Shown: positions 35,554 to 45,454 of the stretch, piece by piece
How the letters are laid out: each line of letters begins with the position of its first letter
How positions within the stretch are numbered: the stretch's first letter is position 1
Assembly: GCF_001510665.1 (NCBI RefSeq)
Contig: NZ_LMTI01000004.1
Location: forward strand, 496,001 to 560,000
DNA from: Bacillus sp. FJAT-27445
GTDB taxonomy: Bacteria > Bacillota > Bacilli > Bacillales > Cytobacillaceae
Reading direction: 5' to 3'
DNA length: 64,000 bases
Program-made: the position numbers and the translations under genes
Notes under the pieces: generated by a model
What the model saw: the letters and a program-made list of their open reading frames with translations, nothing else
Told to the model about the DNA's origin: nothing
Databases searched by the model: none

Positions 35554-35826
35554 ATGGCAAAATTCAACCAACAAGCAGGAAAAACTTCTTCTGGAACAAA
35601 CATTCAGGAAGTACGACAGCAAAATGCACAAGCTGGCCAAGGCCAATTCGGCACTGAATTCGCGAGCGAAACAAACGCTCAAGAAGTAAGGCGCCAAAAT
35701 CAGCAAGCTGGACAAGGCCAACAAGGCCAACAAGGTCAATTTGGTGAGTTCGGAAGTGAAACAAACGCTCAAGAAGTAAGACGCCAAAACCAACAAGCTG
35801 ATAGCCGTAAAAACCAAAACAACTAA
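35554..35826 (+). CDS. sspE: Gamma-type small acid-soluble spore protein
   Basis: 90 residues from ATG 35554 (GGAGGTGAT upstream). Glutamine/asparagine-rich with two near-identical internal repeats around ASETNAQEVRRQNQQAGQGQ and GSETNAQEVRRQNQQAD, the hallmark of gamma-SASP. It is an amino-acid store degraded on germination and does not bind DNA (known). The two FxSE motifs (EFASE, EFGSE) are candidate germination-protease sites. Confidence 0.95.
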   Translation: MAKFNQQAGKTSSGTNIQEVRQQNAQAGQGQFGTEFASETNAQEVRRQNQQAGQGQQGQQGQFGEFGSETNAQEVRRQNQQADSRKNQNN

Positions 35827-35838
35827 TCAAATGCACCG

Positions 35839-35869
35839 AAAGGCGCCCTTTAGAAGGGTGCCTTTTTCT
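35839..35869 (+). terminator. Terminator of sspE
   Basis: AAAGGCGCCCTT pairs with AAGGGTGCCTTT (loop TAG) and ends in TTTTT. Confidence 0.9.
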
Positions 35870-36004
35870 GTTTTACAGGAAAGCTGGCTTTCGGGTCTGA
35901 AGATCATTCGACAAAACTTCTTTAGAAGCAACAGAACTAGTCAAAGGAGATGGGCGTTATTTCAAGAATACATAGAGGAACAATTAAAGCGGGGCGGTGG
36001 AGTG

Positions 36005-36271
36005 ATGAAAACCTTTAATCAGATGGTCTCAGAACAGATGAAAACGATGGAGAAGCTCCTTTACTTGCAGGCGGAACTAGAACGATGCCAGGAGATACAG
36101 GCGCAGCTGCATAGACTGCAAAATGAAACAGAACTAGAGTCCGTTCATGAAGAAATTATCGGAATGAAAGCTGAACTTAGAGAAATCCAACAAATATTCG
36201 AAGAGCAAACCGAAGAGGTAATACGCTCCTATCAGGATGGAAGCGGGGATATGTCGGAGATCATCGGGTAA
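36005..36271 (+). CDS. ygaB: YgaB-like coiled-coil protein
   Basis: 88 residues from ATG 36005 (GTG 36002 adjacent; ribosome site GGCGGTGGAG is weak). Almost entirely helical with heptads (MEKLLYLQAELERCQEIQAQLHRLQNETELESVHEEIIGMKAELREIQQIFEEQTEEV). It matches YgaB in size and place between sspE and ygaC. Function unknown. Confidence 0.75.
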   Translation: MKTFNQMVSEQMKTMEKLLYLQAELERCQEIQAQLHRLQNETELESVHEEIIGMKAELREIQQIFEEQTEEVIRSYQDGSGDMSEIIG

Positions 36272-36288
36272 AGGAAAGGATAAATTTT

Positions 36289-36326
36289 AAGAGCCATTTT
36301 CCTTCAGTTAATGGCTCTTTTGTTTT
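36289..36326 (+). terminator. Terminator of ygaB
   Basis: AAGAGCCAT pairs with ATGGCTCTT and is followed by TTGTTTT. Confidence 0.85.
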
Positions 36327-36446
36327 AAAATAGCCCTTTAACCGTTATAATAGGAGAAAACAGGAATAGCCTTTTGTTGCCTTTTGTCGTTTTTTTGGTT
36401 TATTATAGGTTGCAAAGCGTTCGGGAAATGAAAGTAGGGGAGATTC

Positions 36447-36977
36447 ATGGGTTTACCCATTGAAGGAGAACCAATGCAAATACACAGCTACAAACATAAT
36501 GGGCATATCCATCGCATTTGGGATGAAACCACCATTCTTAAGGGTACCCAAAACCTTGTGATTGGCGGCAATGACAGGACGGTTGTCACGGAATCCGATG
36601 GAAGGACCTGGCTGACCAGGGAACCTGCCATTTGCTATTTTCACTCGGAATGCTGGTTCAATGTAATTGGGATGCTCCGTGAAGATGGTGTCCATTATTA
36701 TTGCAATATCAGTTCTCCGTTCATTTTTGACGGGGAATCTTTGAAGTATATCGATTATGATCTTGATATCAAAGTGTTTCCGGATATGACCTTCAATTTG
36801 CTTGATGAGGATGAATATGAGCGGCACCGCCGTGAAATGAATTATCCAGATGTCATCGACCAAATCCTGAAGAAGAACGTTGAAAAGCTAATCAGGTGGA
36901 TTCGGCAGCGGAAAGGGCCTTTTGCCCCGGACTTCATTGACACCTGGTATGAACGTTATCTCTCATTCAGGAAATGA
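36447..36977 (+). CDS. ygaC: Nucleoside tri/diphosphate phosphatase (DUF402 family)
   Basis: 176 residues, GGGGAG before the ATG. The DUF402 core is clear: [68 protein letters not shown] with the metal-binding acidic residues YIDYDLD. Relatives hydrolyse nucleoside tri- and diphosphates (known for the family). It lies upstream of ygaD as in B. subtilis, separated from it by a terminator. Confidence 0.88.
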   Translation: MGLPIEGEPMQIHSYKHNGHIHRIWDETTILKGTQNLVIGGNDRTVVTESDGRTWLTREPAICYFHSECWFNVIGMLREDGVHYYCNISSPFIFDGESLKYIDYDLDIKVFPDMTFNLLDEDEYERHRREMNYPDVIDQILKKNVEKLIRWIRQRKGPFAPDFIDTWYERYLSFRK

Positions 36978-36982
36978 AAAGC

Positions 36983-37012
36983 CCTGTTGATTCTATCAAC
37001 AGGTTTTTGTTT
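36983..37012 (+). terminator. Terminator of ygaC
   Basis: Nine-pair stem CCTGTTGAT / ATCAACAGG with loop TCT, then TTTTTG. It lies just before the ribosome site of ygaD, so ygaD needs its own promoter or read-through. Confidence 0.88.
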
Positions 37013-37032
37013 GATAAGGGGGAGGAAACAGT

Positions 37033-38793
37033 TTGGGCAGCATTCGAAGGTATCTTCATTATGTAAAACCGTATAGATGGCAAATAATCGGGACAATTTT
37101 AATCGGGGTCATTAAATTTGCGATTCCGCTTATCATCCCAATGCTCATAAAATATGTCCTCGATGACATTGTCGGAAGCACGATGCCGAAACAGGAGAAG
37201 CTCGACAGGCTATTTTGGATCATGGGTATCATGATTGTTATTTTTGTTGTAGTTCGTCCGCCAGTCGAATATTACCGACAATATTTTGCCCAGTGGACCT
37301 CAAGCAAAATCCTCTATGATATCAGGGATAAGCTGTATTCACATATGCAAAAACTCAGCTTCAAGTATTACTCCAATACAAAAGGCGGCGAAGTTATTTC
37401 GCGGGTCATCAATGATGTGGAACAGACGAAGGCGTTTGTTATTTCCGGTCTCATGAACCTGTGGCTTGATGTTGCGACAATCCTGATTGCAATTGCCATT
37501 ATGTTTACAATGAATGTAAAGCTGACAATGGTTTCGCTCATTCTGTTTCCTTTATACGCCTTTTCGGTCAAATATTTTTTCGGAAATTTACGGAGCCTGA
37601 CAAGAAACCGTTCCCAAGCCCTCGCGGAGGTGCAAAGCTATCTACATGAGCGCGTGCAAGGCATGTCGGTGATCAAAAGCTTTGCGATTGAGGAACATGA
37701 ACAAAAACAGTTCGACCGGACGAACAAGAACTTTTTACAAAAAGCGCTTGAGCATACAAGCTGGAACGCAAAAGCCTTTGCGGTTGTCAATACGATTACG
37801 GACATTGCACCACTTATCGTCATCGGTTACTCAGGCTACCTCGTAATTGAGGGCCAGCTGACGGTCGGGACGATGGTCGCGTTTATTGCTTATATTGACA
37901 GGCTTTATAACCCGCTTAGGAGGCTTGTGAACTCATCGACCACGATTACCCAGTCCTTTGCTTCAATGGACCGTGTTTTTGAATTCGCGGATGAAAAATA
38001 CGACATTGTTGATGAACCTGGTGCGATTGACTGTACAAAGGTAAACGGCCATATCTCTTTTGAAAATGTCAGCTTCTCTTACGGGGAAGGCGAAGAGATG
38101 GTGCTGAAAAACATCAACCTTGAAGCGAAAAAAGGTGAAACGATTGCCCTTGTCGGCATGAGCGGAGGCGGAAAATCCTCGCTAGTCAGCCTGATCCCCC
38201 GTTTTTATGATGTAACTGAAGGCCGAATCCTGCTTGATGGGATGGACATCAGGAAATTCAAAGTCCAGACGCTCAGGGATAAAATCGGGGTCGTGTTCCA
38301 GGACAATATCCTGTTCAGTGATTCCGTCAGGTCGAATATTTTATTGGGCAAACCTAACTCAAGTGATGAAGAAGTAGAGGCTGCTGCGCAGGCCGCGAAT
38401 GCCCAGGAATTCATCGCTAATTTGCCTGAAGGGTATGAAACGAAGGTTGGCGAACGCGGAGTCAAGCTTTCTGGCGGACAAAAGCAGCGGGTTGCGATTG
38501 CAAGGGTGTTCCTGAAAAACCCGCCGATTTTAATTTTGGATGAAGCGACTTCTGCCCTCGACCTCGAGAGCGAACATCAAATCCAGGAGGCGCTCGAGAA
38601 GCTGGCGAAGGACAGGACAACCTTCATCGTCGCCCACCGCCTGTCCACGATTACCCATGCCGATAAAATCGTCCTCATAGAACATGGGGAGATTGTCGAA
38701 ACCGGCACCCATGACGAATTAATGGAAAAGCAGGGCGGCTATTACCGCCTATTTCAGGTACAGCAGCTCGAACAGAAAACCGGAACGGAGTAA
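37033..38793 (+). CDS. ygaD: ABC exporter, fused membrane and ATPase domains
   Basis: 586 residues, TTG start behind GGGGGAGG. Six-helix type-1 exporter membrane domain (about residues 15-310) followed by a nucleotide-binding domain with Walker [10 protein letters not shown], signature LSGGQKQR, Walker [13 protein letters not shown] and the H-loop IVAHRLST. It works as a homodimer or heterodimer; likely a lipid or multidrug exporter (MsbA/BmrA-like). Substrate unknown. The gene corresponds in position to B. subtilis ygaD. Confidence 0.92.
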   Translation: MGSIRRYLHYVKPYRWQIIGTILIGVIKFAIPLIIPMLIKYVLDDIVGSTMPKQEKLDRLFWIMGIMIVIFVVVRPPVEYYRQYFAQWTSSKILYDIRDKLYSHMQKLSFKYYSNTKGGEVISRVINDVEQTKAFVISGLMNLWLDVATILIAIAIMFTMNVKLTMVSLILFPLYAFSVKYFFGNLRSLTRNRSQALAEVQSYLHERVQGMSVIKSFAIEEHEQKQFDRTNKNFLQKALEHTSWNAKAFAVVNTITDIAPLIVIGYSGYLVIEGQLTVGTMVAFIAYIDRLYNPLRRLVNSSTTITQSFASMDRVFEFADEKYDIVDEPGAIDCTKVNGHISFENVSFSYGEGEEMVLKNINLEAKKGETIALVGMSGGGKSSLVSLIPRFYDVTEGRILLDGMDIRKFKVQTLRDKIGVVFQDNILFSDSVRSNILLGKPNSSDEEVEAAAQAANAQEFIANLPEGYETKVGERGVKLSGGQKQRVAIARVFLKNPPILILDEATSALDLESEHQIQEALEKLAKDRTTFIVAHRLSTITHADKIVLIEHGEIVETGTHDELMEKQGGYYRLFQVQQLEQKTGTE

Positions 38794-38816
38794 CTACTCC
38801 AAACCGGTTTTTTTGT
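38776..38816 (+). terminator. Terminator of ygaD
   Basis: AAACCGG…ACTCC-type inverted repeat: AACCGG with an inner GGAGT/ACTCC stem pairing with CCGGTT, then seven Ts; the stem overlaps the last codons. Confidence 0.88.
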
Positions 38817-38858
38817 TTTTATTAAAAGCAGGGGACTCCGTATCCAGAAATAATTGCT

Positions 38859-38972
38859 CGATATATTTAGCATAATCGCTGATATATTAAAATAATCGCC
38901 GATATATAAAAATAATCACCGATATATAAAAATAATCGCTCGATATATTAAAATAAATGCTCGATAAAAATG
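38859..38972. repeat. Array C: six units of a 20-21-bp intergenic repeat
   Basis: Unit about CGATATATTAAAATAATCGC. CGATATAT-like cores begin at 38859, 38880, 38900, 38920, 38941 and 38962 (spacing 21, 20, 20, 21, 21). Sequence differs from arrays A and B, but number of units, period and position between convergent genes are alike. Confidence 0.8.
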
Positions 38973-39035
38973 TACCCAGGAAAGAAGGAAGTCTGCCCGC
39001 AGTGGAAATCAAAAGCCTAATTTTATATAGCAAAG

Positions 39036-39067
39036 AAAAGAAGCACCAGCGGACCGATGCTTCTTTT
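39036..39067. terminator. Bidirectional terminator at the 3' end of ygaE
   Basis: AAAAGAAGCA pairs with TGCTTCTTTT; usable on both strands, mainly for ygaE on the minus strand. Confidence 0.85.
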
Positions 39068-39077
39068 CAAACAACTA

Positions 39078-40160
39078 CTATTCCAAAACCTGTTCCTCAA
39101 TCGTAATTTCATTATCATCCTGATGATAGGACAGAAAGCTTGTGACCAATGTGTCTAAATGTTCAGCGTGTTCACCGTAGTCAAGAATGGCAGATACAAT
39201 TTGCATCGTATGGTAAAGGTGGTTGTCGTCCTCTTCCTCATACTCTTTTTGCCTTGTAATGAAAAGGCGGAACACTTCCTTTTTGTCGAGGCATGGGACC
39301 GGGCTTTCCAGTACAGCCTCAGGTCGTACTTTCCCGATGAATTTAAGCATAGTATGCTCATGGTCGGTAATTAGGCAGTCCAACTGTTCCAGTAATGACA
39401 TCTTGAACGCATCCGGCAGCAAATGGTACTCGTTTTCAAAACGATGGAGGCGGTTCAATGTCTCAAGGGCCGCTCTTGAAGTGGAAAGCATTTGCCTGTA
39501 GATGACAAGTTTGCGTGCTTTAACCGCATCCTCACGCTTAAATAAGTTCCGCTCCTCCTTATACATGGAATAGATAAGGTCGGCTTTAACCAGTGTATCC
39601 TTCAGCTTTTCGATTTCGTTTTTCAGCAAATTGTGATCGGAAGCGTTCCGGGCAGCCAGCCTGATCCAGCGGATAATGTCCCCTGTTGCATCCGATATTT
39701 TATGGTACAGCCTGCTTTCATAGCGGGGTGGAAGGAAAACAAGGTTAACGATAAATGCCGAGAAAACCCCGAGCATGATTGTTGAAAACCTGATGGCGGC
39801 AAACTCAATGAACTGATCGCCAGGCGATTCCATGATGGAAATGAGTGTCACGAGCGAAAGGCCGATTGTATTCCCAAGCTTTAGTTTAAGATTAATTGTA
39901 ATCACGATTACAACGGCAATTCCAATGACTAGTATATGATTTCCCAGAAGAAGGACAAAAACCGTGGCGAATAACGCTCCGATAAAATTCCCCTGCACTT
40001 GTTCAAGGATGGATTGATAGGACCTGTAAATGGTCGGCTGCACGGCGAAAATCGCGGCAATCCCGGCCATTACCGGTGATGGCACATCCAGTAGTTCGCT
40101 GAGCAAAAGCGCCAGCATAATGGCGATCCCCGTCTTTAAAATACGTGCACCTAACTTCAT
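39078..40160 (-). CDS. ygaE: Aromatic acid exporter (ArAE/FUSC-type) family protein
   Basis: 360 residues from ATG 40160 (GAAGGG upstream; an ATG at 40244 would add 28 residues without a ribosome site). Four to six helices in the first ~145 residues (ILKTGIAIMLALLLSELLDVP…VMAGIAAIFAVQPTIYRSYQSILEQVQGN, the ArAE_1 motif) are followed by a long soluble helical domain. Half-size members form oligomers. Substrate unknown. Its position between ygaD and gsaB matches B. subtilis. Confidence 0.87.
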   Translation of the reverse strand: MKLGARILKTGIAIMLALLLSELLDVPSPVMAGIAAIFAVQPTIYRSYQSILEQVQGNFIGALFATVFVLLLGNHILVIGIAVVIVITINLKLKLGNTIGLSLVTLISIMESPGDQFIEFAAIRFSTIMLGVFSAFIVNLVFLPPRYESRLYHKISDATGDIIRWIRLAARNASDHNLLKNEIEKLKDTLVKADLIYSMYKEERNLFKREDAVKARKLVIYRQMLSTSRAALETLNRLHRFENEYHLLPDAFKMSLLEQLDCLITDHEHTMLKFIGKVRPEAVLESPVPCLDKKEVFRLFITRQKEYEEEDDNHLYHTMQIVSAILDYGEHAEHLDTLVTSFLSYHQDDNEITIEEQVLE

Positions 40161-40361
40161 TGAAAAAATTCCCTTCAAACTATTCTTTAATACAGCAAGT
40201 ATAGCCCAATTTAAATAACTGTCCAGCCGAAAAGTTACTTTCAAGCTTGAAAGTTCCAGATTTCAAGAGGAGTTCTTATTATTTTTTCACCTTTTGGGGC
40301 AAGGCTAAACAATACTGTACTATACAACAAGTGGGGAAGCTAAGAAAGTGAATTTTTTATG

Positions 40362-40398
40362 AATAAATCCAGGAGCCTGTAAAGCCCCTGGATTTTAT
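40362..40398 (-). terminator. Terminator of gsaB
   Basis: On the minus strand AATCCAGG pairs with CCTGGATT and is followed by TATTC and T-rich sequence. Confidence 0.75.
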
Positions 40399-40408
40399 TG
40401 AAATTTAG

Positions 40409-41704
40409 CTATTCATTCATTAAAGAATAAAATGCATTGTCGACAGCGTGCAGCGTTGCTTCGATATCTTCTTCGGAATGGGCAATGGTTACAAACCATG
40501 CTTCGTATTTTGATGGAGCAAGATTGATGCCTTGATGGAGCATCAGTTTAAAGAACCGAGCAAACATCTCTCCGTCAGTGTTTTCCGCTTGCTCGTAGTT
40601 TACGACTTTTTCTGTTGTAAAATAAATCGTCAGTGCGCCTTTAAGGCGGTTGATGGTGATTGGCACGCCATGCTTGCTTGCTGCTTCAAGAATGCCTTTT
40701 TCAAGCATTTCGCCAAGGTGGTCGAGATACTCGTAAACGCCTTCCTGCTTAAGGACCTCAAGGCATGCGATACCCGAAAGCATCGAGGCAGGGTTTCCAG
40801 CCATTGTGCCAGCCTGGTAAGCCGGCCCGAGCGGGGCAACCTTCTCCATGATTTCCTGTTTGCCTCCATACGCTCCGATTGGCAGCCCGCCGCCAATAAT
40901 TTTTCCAAGCGCGGTTAAATCGGGAGTGATGCCAAGAAGGTCCTGGGCACCTCCATACATAAACCTGAAAGCGGTTATTACTTCATCAAAAATGAGCAGA
41001 GCGCCAGCTTCATGGGTAAGCTCTTTTACCTTTTCAAGAAATCCGGGCTTCGGTTCAACAATGCCGAAATTGCCGACAATCGGCTCAATCATGACCGCGG
41101 CAATCTGGTCTCCCCATTTATCGAGTGCTTCCTTCAATGGTTCTGTTTCATTAAATGGTACGGTTATGACTTCCTGGGCAATGCTCTTTGGCACGCCGGC
41201 GGAATCGGGTGTCCCAAGCGTTGACGGGCCGGAGCCAGCGGCAACTAGGACAAGGTCGGAGTGCCCATGATAGCAGCCGGCAAACTTGATAATCTTATCA
41301 CGGCCGGTATACGCACGTGCAACACGGATGGTGGTCATGACCGCCTCGGTGCCAGAGTTGACGAAACGGACCTTGTCCATCGCCGGCATCGCTTCCTTCA
41401 GCATTTTTGCCAGGGTAATCTCATGTTGGGTAGGCGTTCCGTAAAGGACGCCGCTTTCTGCCGCCTTTTTAATCGCCTTCGTGATATGCGGATGGGCATG
41501 GCCGGTAATGATTGGGCCATAGGCTGCCAGATAATCAATGTATTGATTTCCGTCTACATCCCAAAAATAGGCTCCCGCAGCTCGTTCCATTACAACGGGC
41601 GAGCCGCCGCCGACCGCCTTGTATGAGCGCGACGGACTATTGACTCCGCCAACAATATGTTCAAGTGCTTCCTTATGTAATTTTTCAGAGTTCGAAAAGT
41701 TCAT
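40409..41704 (-). CDS. gsaB: Glutamate-1-semialdehyde 2,1-aminomutase
   Basis: 431 residues. Class-III aminotransferase fold with [16 protein letters not shown] (111-130), [13 protein letters not shown] (237-248) and the PLP lysine K268 in [17 protein letters not shown]. It isomerises glutamate-1-semialdehyde to 5-aminolevulinate for haem synthesis. The position after ygaE identifies it as the gsaB paralogue rather than hemL of the hem operon. GAGGAGG precedes the ATG. Confidence 0.93.
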   Translation of the reverse strand: MNFSNSEKLHKEALEHIVGGVNSPSRSYKAVGGGSPVVMERAAGAYFWDVDGNQYIDYLAAYGPIITGHAHPHITKAIKKAAESGVLYGTPTQHEITLAKMLKEAMPAMDKVRFVNSGTEAVMTTIRVARAYTGRDKIIKFAGCYHGHSDLVLVAAGSGPSTLGTPDSAGVPKSIAQEVITVPFNETEPLKEALDKWGDQIAAVMIEPIVGNFGIVEPKPGFLEKVKELTHEAGALLIFDEVITAFRFMYGGAQDLLGITPDLTALGKIIGGGLPIGAYGGKQEIMEKVAPLGPAYQAGTMAGNPASMLSGIACLEVLKQEGVYEYLDHLGEMLEKGILEAASKHGVPITINRLKGALTIYFTTEKVVNYEQAENTDGEMFARFFKLMLHQGINLAPSKYEAWFVTIAHSEEDIEATLHAVDNAFYSLMNE

Positions 41705-41877
41705 GTGCGCTGGCCTCCTCTTAATTTACTTACCTATAATAGCATTCTTCTGCTTTATGATTGAAGTTTTGGCATGAAAATACTATCATTATCCTTCATA
41801 AGAATGCCAGAAAGTTGTTTTGCTCAAAAAGATTGGATAAACTGTTTTGTTAGAGTGCTGTTTTTGGAGGATTAAAA

Positions 41878-42891
41878 ATGAATCATACGAACGCTATCGA
41901 AGTAACCGGGCTACGGAAGGAATTTAAATCGCATTCAAGCCGGTCAGGCCTTGCAGGTGCTTTTCGCGACCTGTTTACACGGAATTATAAAATTGTTCCC
42001 GCCGTTAATGATATAAGCTTTCATGTAAAACAGGGGGAGATGGTCGGCTACATCGGCGAAAATGGAGCGGGAAAGTCGACGACCATCAAGATGCTTACAG
42101 GCATTCTGACGCCTACATCTGGCAAAATCATCGTCAATGGAATGGATCCGCATAAGGAAAGGGAGCGGTTCGTTCAGACAATCGGTGTCGTTTTCGGTCA
42201 GCGTTCCCAGCTCTGGTGGGATATTGCTGTCCAGGAGTCGTTCCGTCTTTTGAAAAAAGTCTATAAAGTCTCCGATGCTGATTACAATTCGCATATGGAT
42301 CACGTCATCAAAACGCTCGAGATCGGGCCGCTGCTGGACAAGCCGGTCAGGAAGCTGTCGCTTGGACAAAGGATGCGCTGTGAGCTAGCGGCCGCCTTGA
42401 TCCATAACCCTCCGCTCCTGTTCCTTGATGAACCGACCATCGGCCTTGATGTGTTAGTCAAACTGCGAATCCGCGACTTTTTAAAAGAAATAAATGAGAA
42501 GTACAATACGACAATTCTGCTGACTACGCATGACCTTTCGGATATTGAGGCGCTTTGCGAGCGTGTAATTATGCTAGACGAAGGCAGCATCATTTATGAT
42601 GGCCCGCTGAATGACTTAAAGGAAAAATGGGTTGAAGGGAAGGAGCTTCAATTCGAATTCCTCGAAAAAGTGGAGCTTGCCGCCCTTCAGCAAGTGACCG
42701 CCGATATGCCGGTGAAATGGGAAATGGACGAGAAAGGCCAGGTTTTTACAGCCCAGACCGAAGATGTGGATGAAGTCATTTCCAAGGTTATCTCACGAGT
42801 TGTTTCGGCTTTCAAAATTAAGGACTTTAAAATCAATGAAACCTCCACTGAGGAAATTATCCGCAATATTTATGAAAAAGGCTCAGCATAA
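41878..42891 (+). CDS. ABC-2 exporter ATP-binding protein
   Basis: 337 residues. Walker A GENGAGKST near 57-65, signature LSLGQRMRCELAAAL, Walker B LLFLDEPTIGLDV and H-loop LLTTHD. The segment before Walker A (SHSSRSGLAGAFRDLFTRNYKIVPAVNDI) is the insertion typical of the ATPase paired with PF06182-type permeases, which are annotated as viologen or daunorubicin-type exporters. Ends 12 bases before the first permease gene; one operon. TTGGAGGA precedes the ATG. Confidence 0.9.
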   Translation: MNHTNAIEVTGLRKEFKSHSSRSGLAGAFRDLFTRNYKIVPAVNDISFHVKQGEMVGYIGENGAGKSTTIKMLTGILTPTSGKIIVNGMDPHKERERFVQTIGVVFGQRSQLWWDIAVQESFRLLKKVYKVSDADYNSHMDHVIKTLEIGPLLDKPVRKLSLGQRMRCELAAALIHNPPLLFLDEPTIGLDVLVKLRIRDFLKEINEKYNTTILLTTHDLSDIEALCERVIMLDEGSIIYDGPLNDLKEKWVEGKELQFEFLEKVELAALQQVTADMPVKWEMDEKGQVFTAQTEDVDEVISKVISRVVSAFKIKDFKINETSTEEIIRNIYEKGSA

Positions 42892-42903
42892 GGGAGGCAG
42901 CAG

Positions 42904-43695
42904 ATGGACAAGTACCTAGAAATGGTCCGGATCCGGTTTTTGATGATGCTGGCCTATCGGACAAACTACTATACCGGAATATTGATTTACAGTATAAATA
43001 TTGGAGCTTACTATTTTCTTTGGAATGCCATTTACGGCGGGAAAGAAAGCATCCAGGGGCTTTCGGTCGAGCAGATGACTACTTATGTGGCAATAGCCTG
43101 GATGGCGAGGGCGTTTTATTTCAACAACCTTGACAGGGAAATGGCGCTTGAAATCATGGAGGGGAAAGTCGCGATTGAACTGATCCGCCCTTACAGCTAC
43201 CTAGGCATGAAGACGATGCAGGGTCTTGGCGAAGGGATTTTCCGTCTGCTTTTTTTCTCCGTGCCCGGAATGGTAATCGTGTCGCTGATTTTCCCGGTTA
43301 AGCTGATTTGGGATCCGGCTGTCTGGGGGCTTTTTGCCGTTTCCATTTTCTTTAGCTTTCTGATCAACACACAGATCAATCTGTTAACAGGGATAACAAC
43401 ATTTTTCCTATATAATAACGCAGGGTTAATACGAGCAAAAAGGGTCGTCATTGATTTGTTTTCCGGCCTGCTTTTGCCAATGAGCTTTTTTCCTGGTTGG
43501 GCTCAGGAAATCATGAAGTATCTCCCTTTCCAGGGGATCAGCTACACCCCTAGTATGATTGTGACGAAGGGTTTTTCACAAGGGCAGGCGATTGAGGCAA
43601 TCCTTCAGCAGGCGGTTTGGGTTCTCATCCTGCTTGTTCCAATTTTCATCCTTTGGCAGCTTGCCAAAAAACAGCTTGTCATTCAGGGGGGCTGA
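42904..43695 (+). CDS. ABC-2 family permease 1
   Basis: 263 residues with six predicted helices. MDKYLEMVRIRFLMMLAYRTNYYTGIL is the PF06182 N-terminus; LFSGLLLPMSFFPGWAQEIMKYLPFQGI near residue 190-215 is the conserved loop of this permease family. GGGAGG lies upstream. It pairs with the next permease to form the export channel. Substrate unknown. Confidence 0.87.
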   Translation: MDKYLEMVRIRFLMMLAYRTNYYTGILIYSINIGAYYFLWNAIYGGKESIQGLSVEQMTTYVAIAWMARAFYFNNLDREMALEIMEGKVAIELIRPYSYLGMKTMQGLGEGIFRLLFFSVPGMVIVSLIFPVKLIWDPAVWGLFAVSIFFSFLINTQINLLTGITTFFLYNNAGLIRAKRVVIDLFSGLLLPMSFFPGWAQEIMKYLPFQGISYTPSMIVTKGFSQGQAIEAILQQAVWVLILLVPIFILWQLAKKQLVIQGG

Positions 43696-43697
43696 CC

Positions 43698-44483
43698 GTG
43701 TTTTATGCATCGATGTTTTTTCAATATGCAGGACAGTATATGAAAACAAGGCTCCAGTATCGGGCTGACCTGCTGGTTGAAATTGTCTCCGACCTCCTGT
43801 CCCAGGCGGTCAATTTCATTTTCATTCTTGTCGTTTTCGGACATACATCGTTTCTAAACGGCTGGAGCAGGGATGAAATCATTTTCATCTACGGTTTTTT
43901 CCTAGTTCCATATGCGATTTTTTCGGCGTTCTTCAATATTTGGGATTTTAATGAGCGATACATTGTTAAAGGGGAGCTGGACCGGATTTTAACAAGGCCG
44001 ATCCACAGCCTGTTCCAGATTATCCTTGAAAGGCTTGAACTAGAAGGTCTTTTTGGAGCGGTTACCGGAATAGCGGTTATGATTTACGCGGGTAACAAGC
44101 TTGGCATTGAATGGTCATGGGCAGATCCGTTTATTTTCCTGCTATTTGTGGCAGGCGGTGCGCTCATTTACGGCGGTGTCTTTGTCATGCTCGCCTGTGT
44201 AAGTTTCTGGGCGGATGCCCGGACGTCAATCATGCCGATGATGTACAACATCGGAAATTACGGGCGCTATCCAGTCGACATATACAACAAGGCCATCCGT
44301 TTCGTTTTGACGTGGATTTTGCCTTTCGCATTTGTAGGAGTCTATCCCGCCGCCTATTTTCTCGGGAGGGAAGAATGGTTCGGATACGCCTTCCTTACTC
44401 CAATAATGGGAATCCTTTTCTTCACGGCTTCAATTTTCCTATGGAATCAGGGAGTGAAGCAGTACAGGGGAGCGGGGAATTGA
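43698..44483 (+). CDS. ABC-2 family permease 2
   Basis: 261 residues from GTG 43698, two bases after the previous stop and behind GGGGGG. The frame is open upstream to 43617, but that part overlaps the first permease. Six helices; YAGQYMKTRLQYRADLLVEIVSDLL and the VFVMLACVSFWADARTSIMPM stretch agree with the partner family. A structured repeat begins a few bases after its stop codon. Confidence 0.86.
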   Translation: MFYASMFFQYAGQYMKTRLQYRADLLVEIVSDLLSQAVNFIFILVVFGHTSFLNGWSRDEIIFIYGFFLVPYAIFSAFFNIWDFNERYIVKGELDRILTRPIHSLFQIILERLELEGLFGAVTGIAVMIYAGNKLGIEWSWADPFIFLLFVAGGALIYGGVFVMLACVSFWADARTSIMPMMYNIGNYGRYPVDIYNKAIRFVLTWILPFAFVGVYPAAYFLGREEWFGYAFLTPIMGILFFTASIFLWNQGVKQYRGAGN

Positions 44484-44485
44484 GA

Positions 44486-44630
44486 AAAGCGAAAGCGCCC
44501 GTTTAGCGCCGTATGGACTGGAGGGCTCCGATGGAGATAAAGGAAACACGATGAGCGCAAGGGAATCGATGTTGACTTATCGTAGCGAGGGGACCGAAGT
44601 ACACTAGGCGCTGGGCGCTTGAGCTAGACA
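44486..44630 (+). repeat. Highly structured ~140-nt intergenic element
   Basis: The ends pair: AAGCGCCC (44493-44500) with GGGCGCTT (44613-44620), and AGCGCC (44505-44510) with GGCGCT (44607-44612), closing a ~96-nt core with CTGGAGGGCTCCGATGGAG and GACTTATCGTAGCGAGG. No coding potential. I recall very similar sequences in many Bacillaceae genomes, so it is probably a dispersed repeat or small structured RNA; not checked by search. Confidence 0.65.
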
Positions 44631-44659
44631 AATTTTATGCATTTTTTATGTCTTAGAAT

Positions 44660-44700
44660 AAAAACGCCTGCCAATTTGCATCAATCGGCAGGCGTTTTTA
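44660..44700. terminator. Bidirectional terminator between the ABC-2 operon and motB
   Basis: AAAAACGCCTGCC pairs with GGCAGGCGTTTTT (14-base loop); good on both strands. Confidence 0.93.
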
Positions 44701-44731
44701 TTATGTTAAAATAGATTTGGAGCGTGGATGA

Positions 44732-45454
44732 CTATTGCCTCAGAATAACGATTGTCACCCTGCGGTTGGCCTGGCGGCGTTCATCCGTATCGTTTGGAAA
44801 CAACGGATGGTATTCGCCGAAACCTGAGAATTGGAGTCGGCTAGATTTGACATTTTTTGACTCAAAATAGTATAGAACACTGGCGGCCCTGGCCGCTGAA
44901 AGTTCCCAGTTTGTCCTGTAAATGGTATTGGTAGCAGGAACATTGTCTGTATGGCCTTCAATGCTAACCATGTTAGGAACGGTATTGATCAGCCCGACCA
45001 TTCCATCAAGCGTTTTAAAGGAACGTGCCTTCAGTTCAGCCCTCCCTGAATCGAAAAGGATGACATCCTTCAAAGACACTTCAACGCCTTTTTTTGATTC
45101 CTGCAGGGAAACGACCGCCTCCAATTTATTATTCTTAATATAATTTTCTAGCTTGATTTTCAAAGCGTCAAGCTCTGTATCTTTTTTCTCTTCCTGCTCC
45201 TCCTTTTGAGGCAGCCCTGGAGTCGGCAGCTGCGGTGTAAGGCCTTCGTTTTTATCGGGGATTTTCGTTCCAGTCAGCTCTGATTTGAACGATTCCATAA
45301 TCGACTGGTACTTTGCGGCGTCAATATTACTTGCCGCATACAGGACAATAAATAAAGCCAATAAAAGGGTCAATAAGTCGGCATATGGAATCAGCCAGCT
45401 CTCGTCGATATGGCCTTCATCACTGTTGTCAAACTTTCTTCTTCGCTTCCTCAT
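44732..45454 (-). CDS. motB: Flagellar stator protein MotB
   Basis: 240 residues. One membrane helix with the proton-carrying aspartate D26 in WLIPYADLLTLLLALFIVLYA, a charged linker, and an OmpA-like peptidoglycan-binding domain (SIEGHTDNVPATN…NWELSAARAASV…ANRRVTI). The PYADLLTLLLALFIVL helix is like proton-driven MotB rather than Na+-driven MotS. It overlaps motA by four bases (ATGA). It anchors the stator to the wall. Confidence 0.93.
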   Translation of the reverse strand: MRKRRRKFDNSDEGHIDESWLIPYADLLTLLLALFIVLYAASNIDAAKYQSIMESFKSELTGTKIPDKNEGLTPQLPTPGLPQKEEQEEKKDTELDALKIKLENYIKNNKLEAVVSLQESKKGVEVSLKDVILFDSGRAELKARSFKTLDGMVGLINTVPNMVSIEGHTDNVPATNTIYRTNWELSAARAASVLYYFESKNVKSSRLQFSGFGEYHPLFPNDTDERRQANRRVTIVILRQ

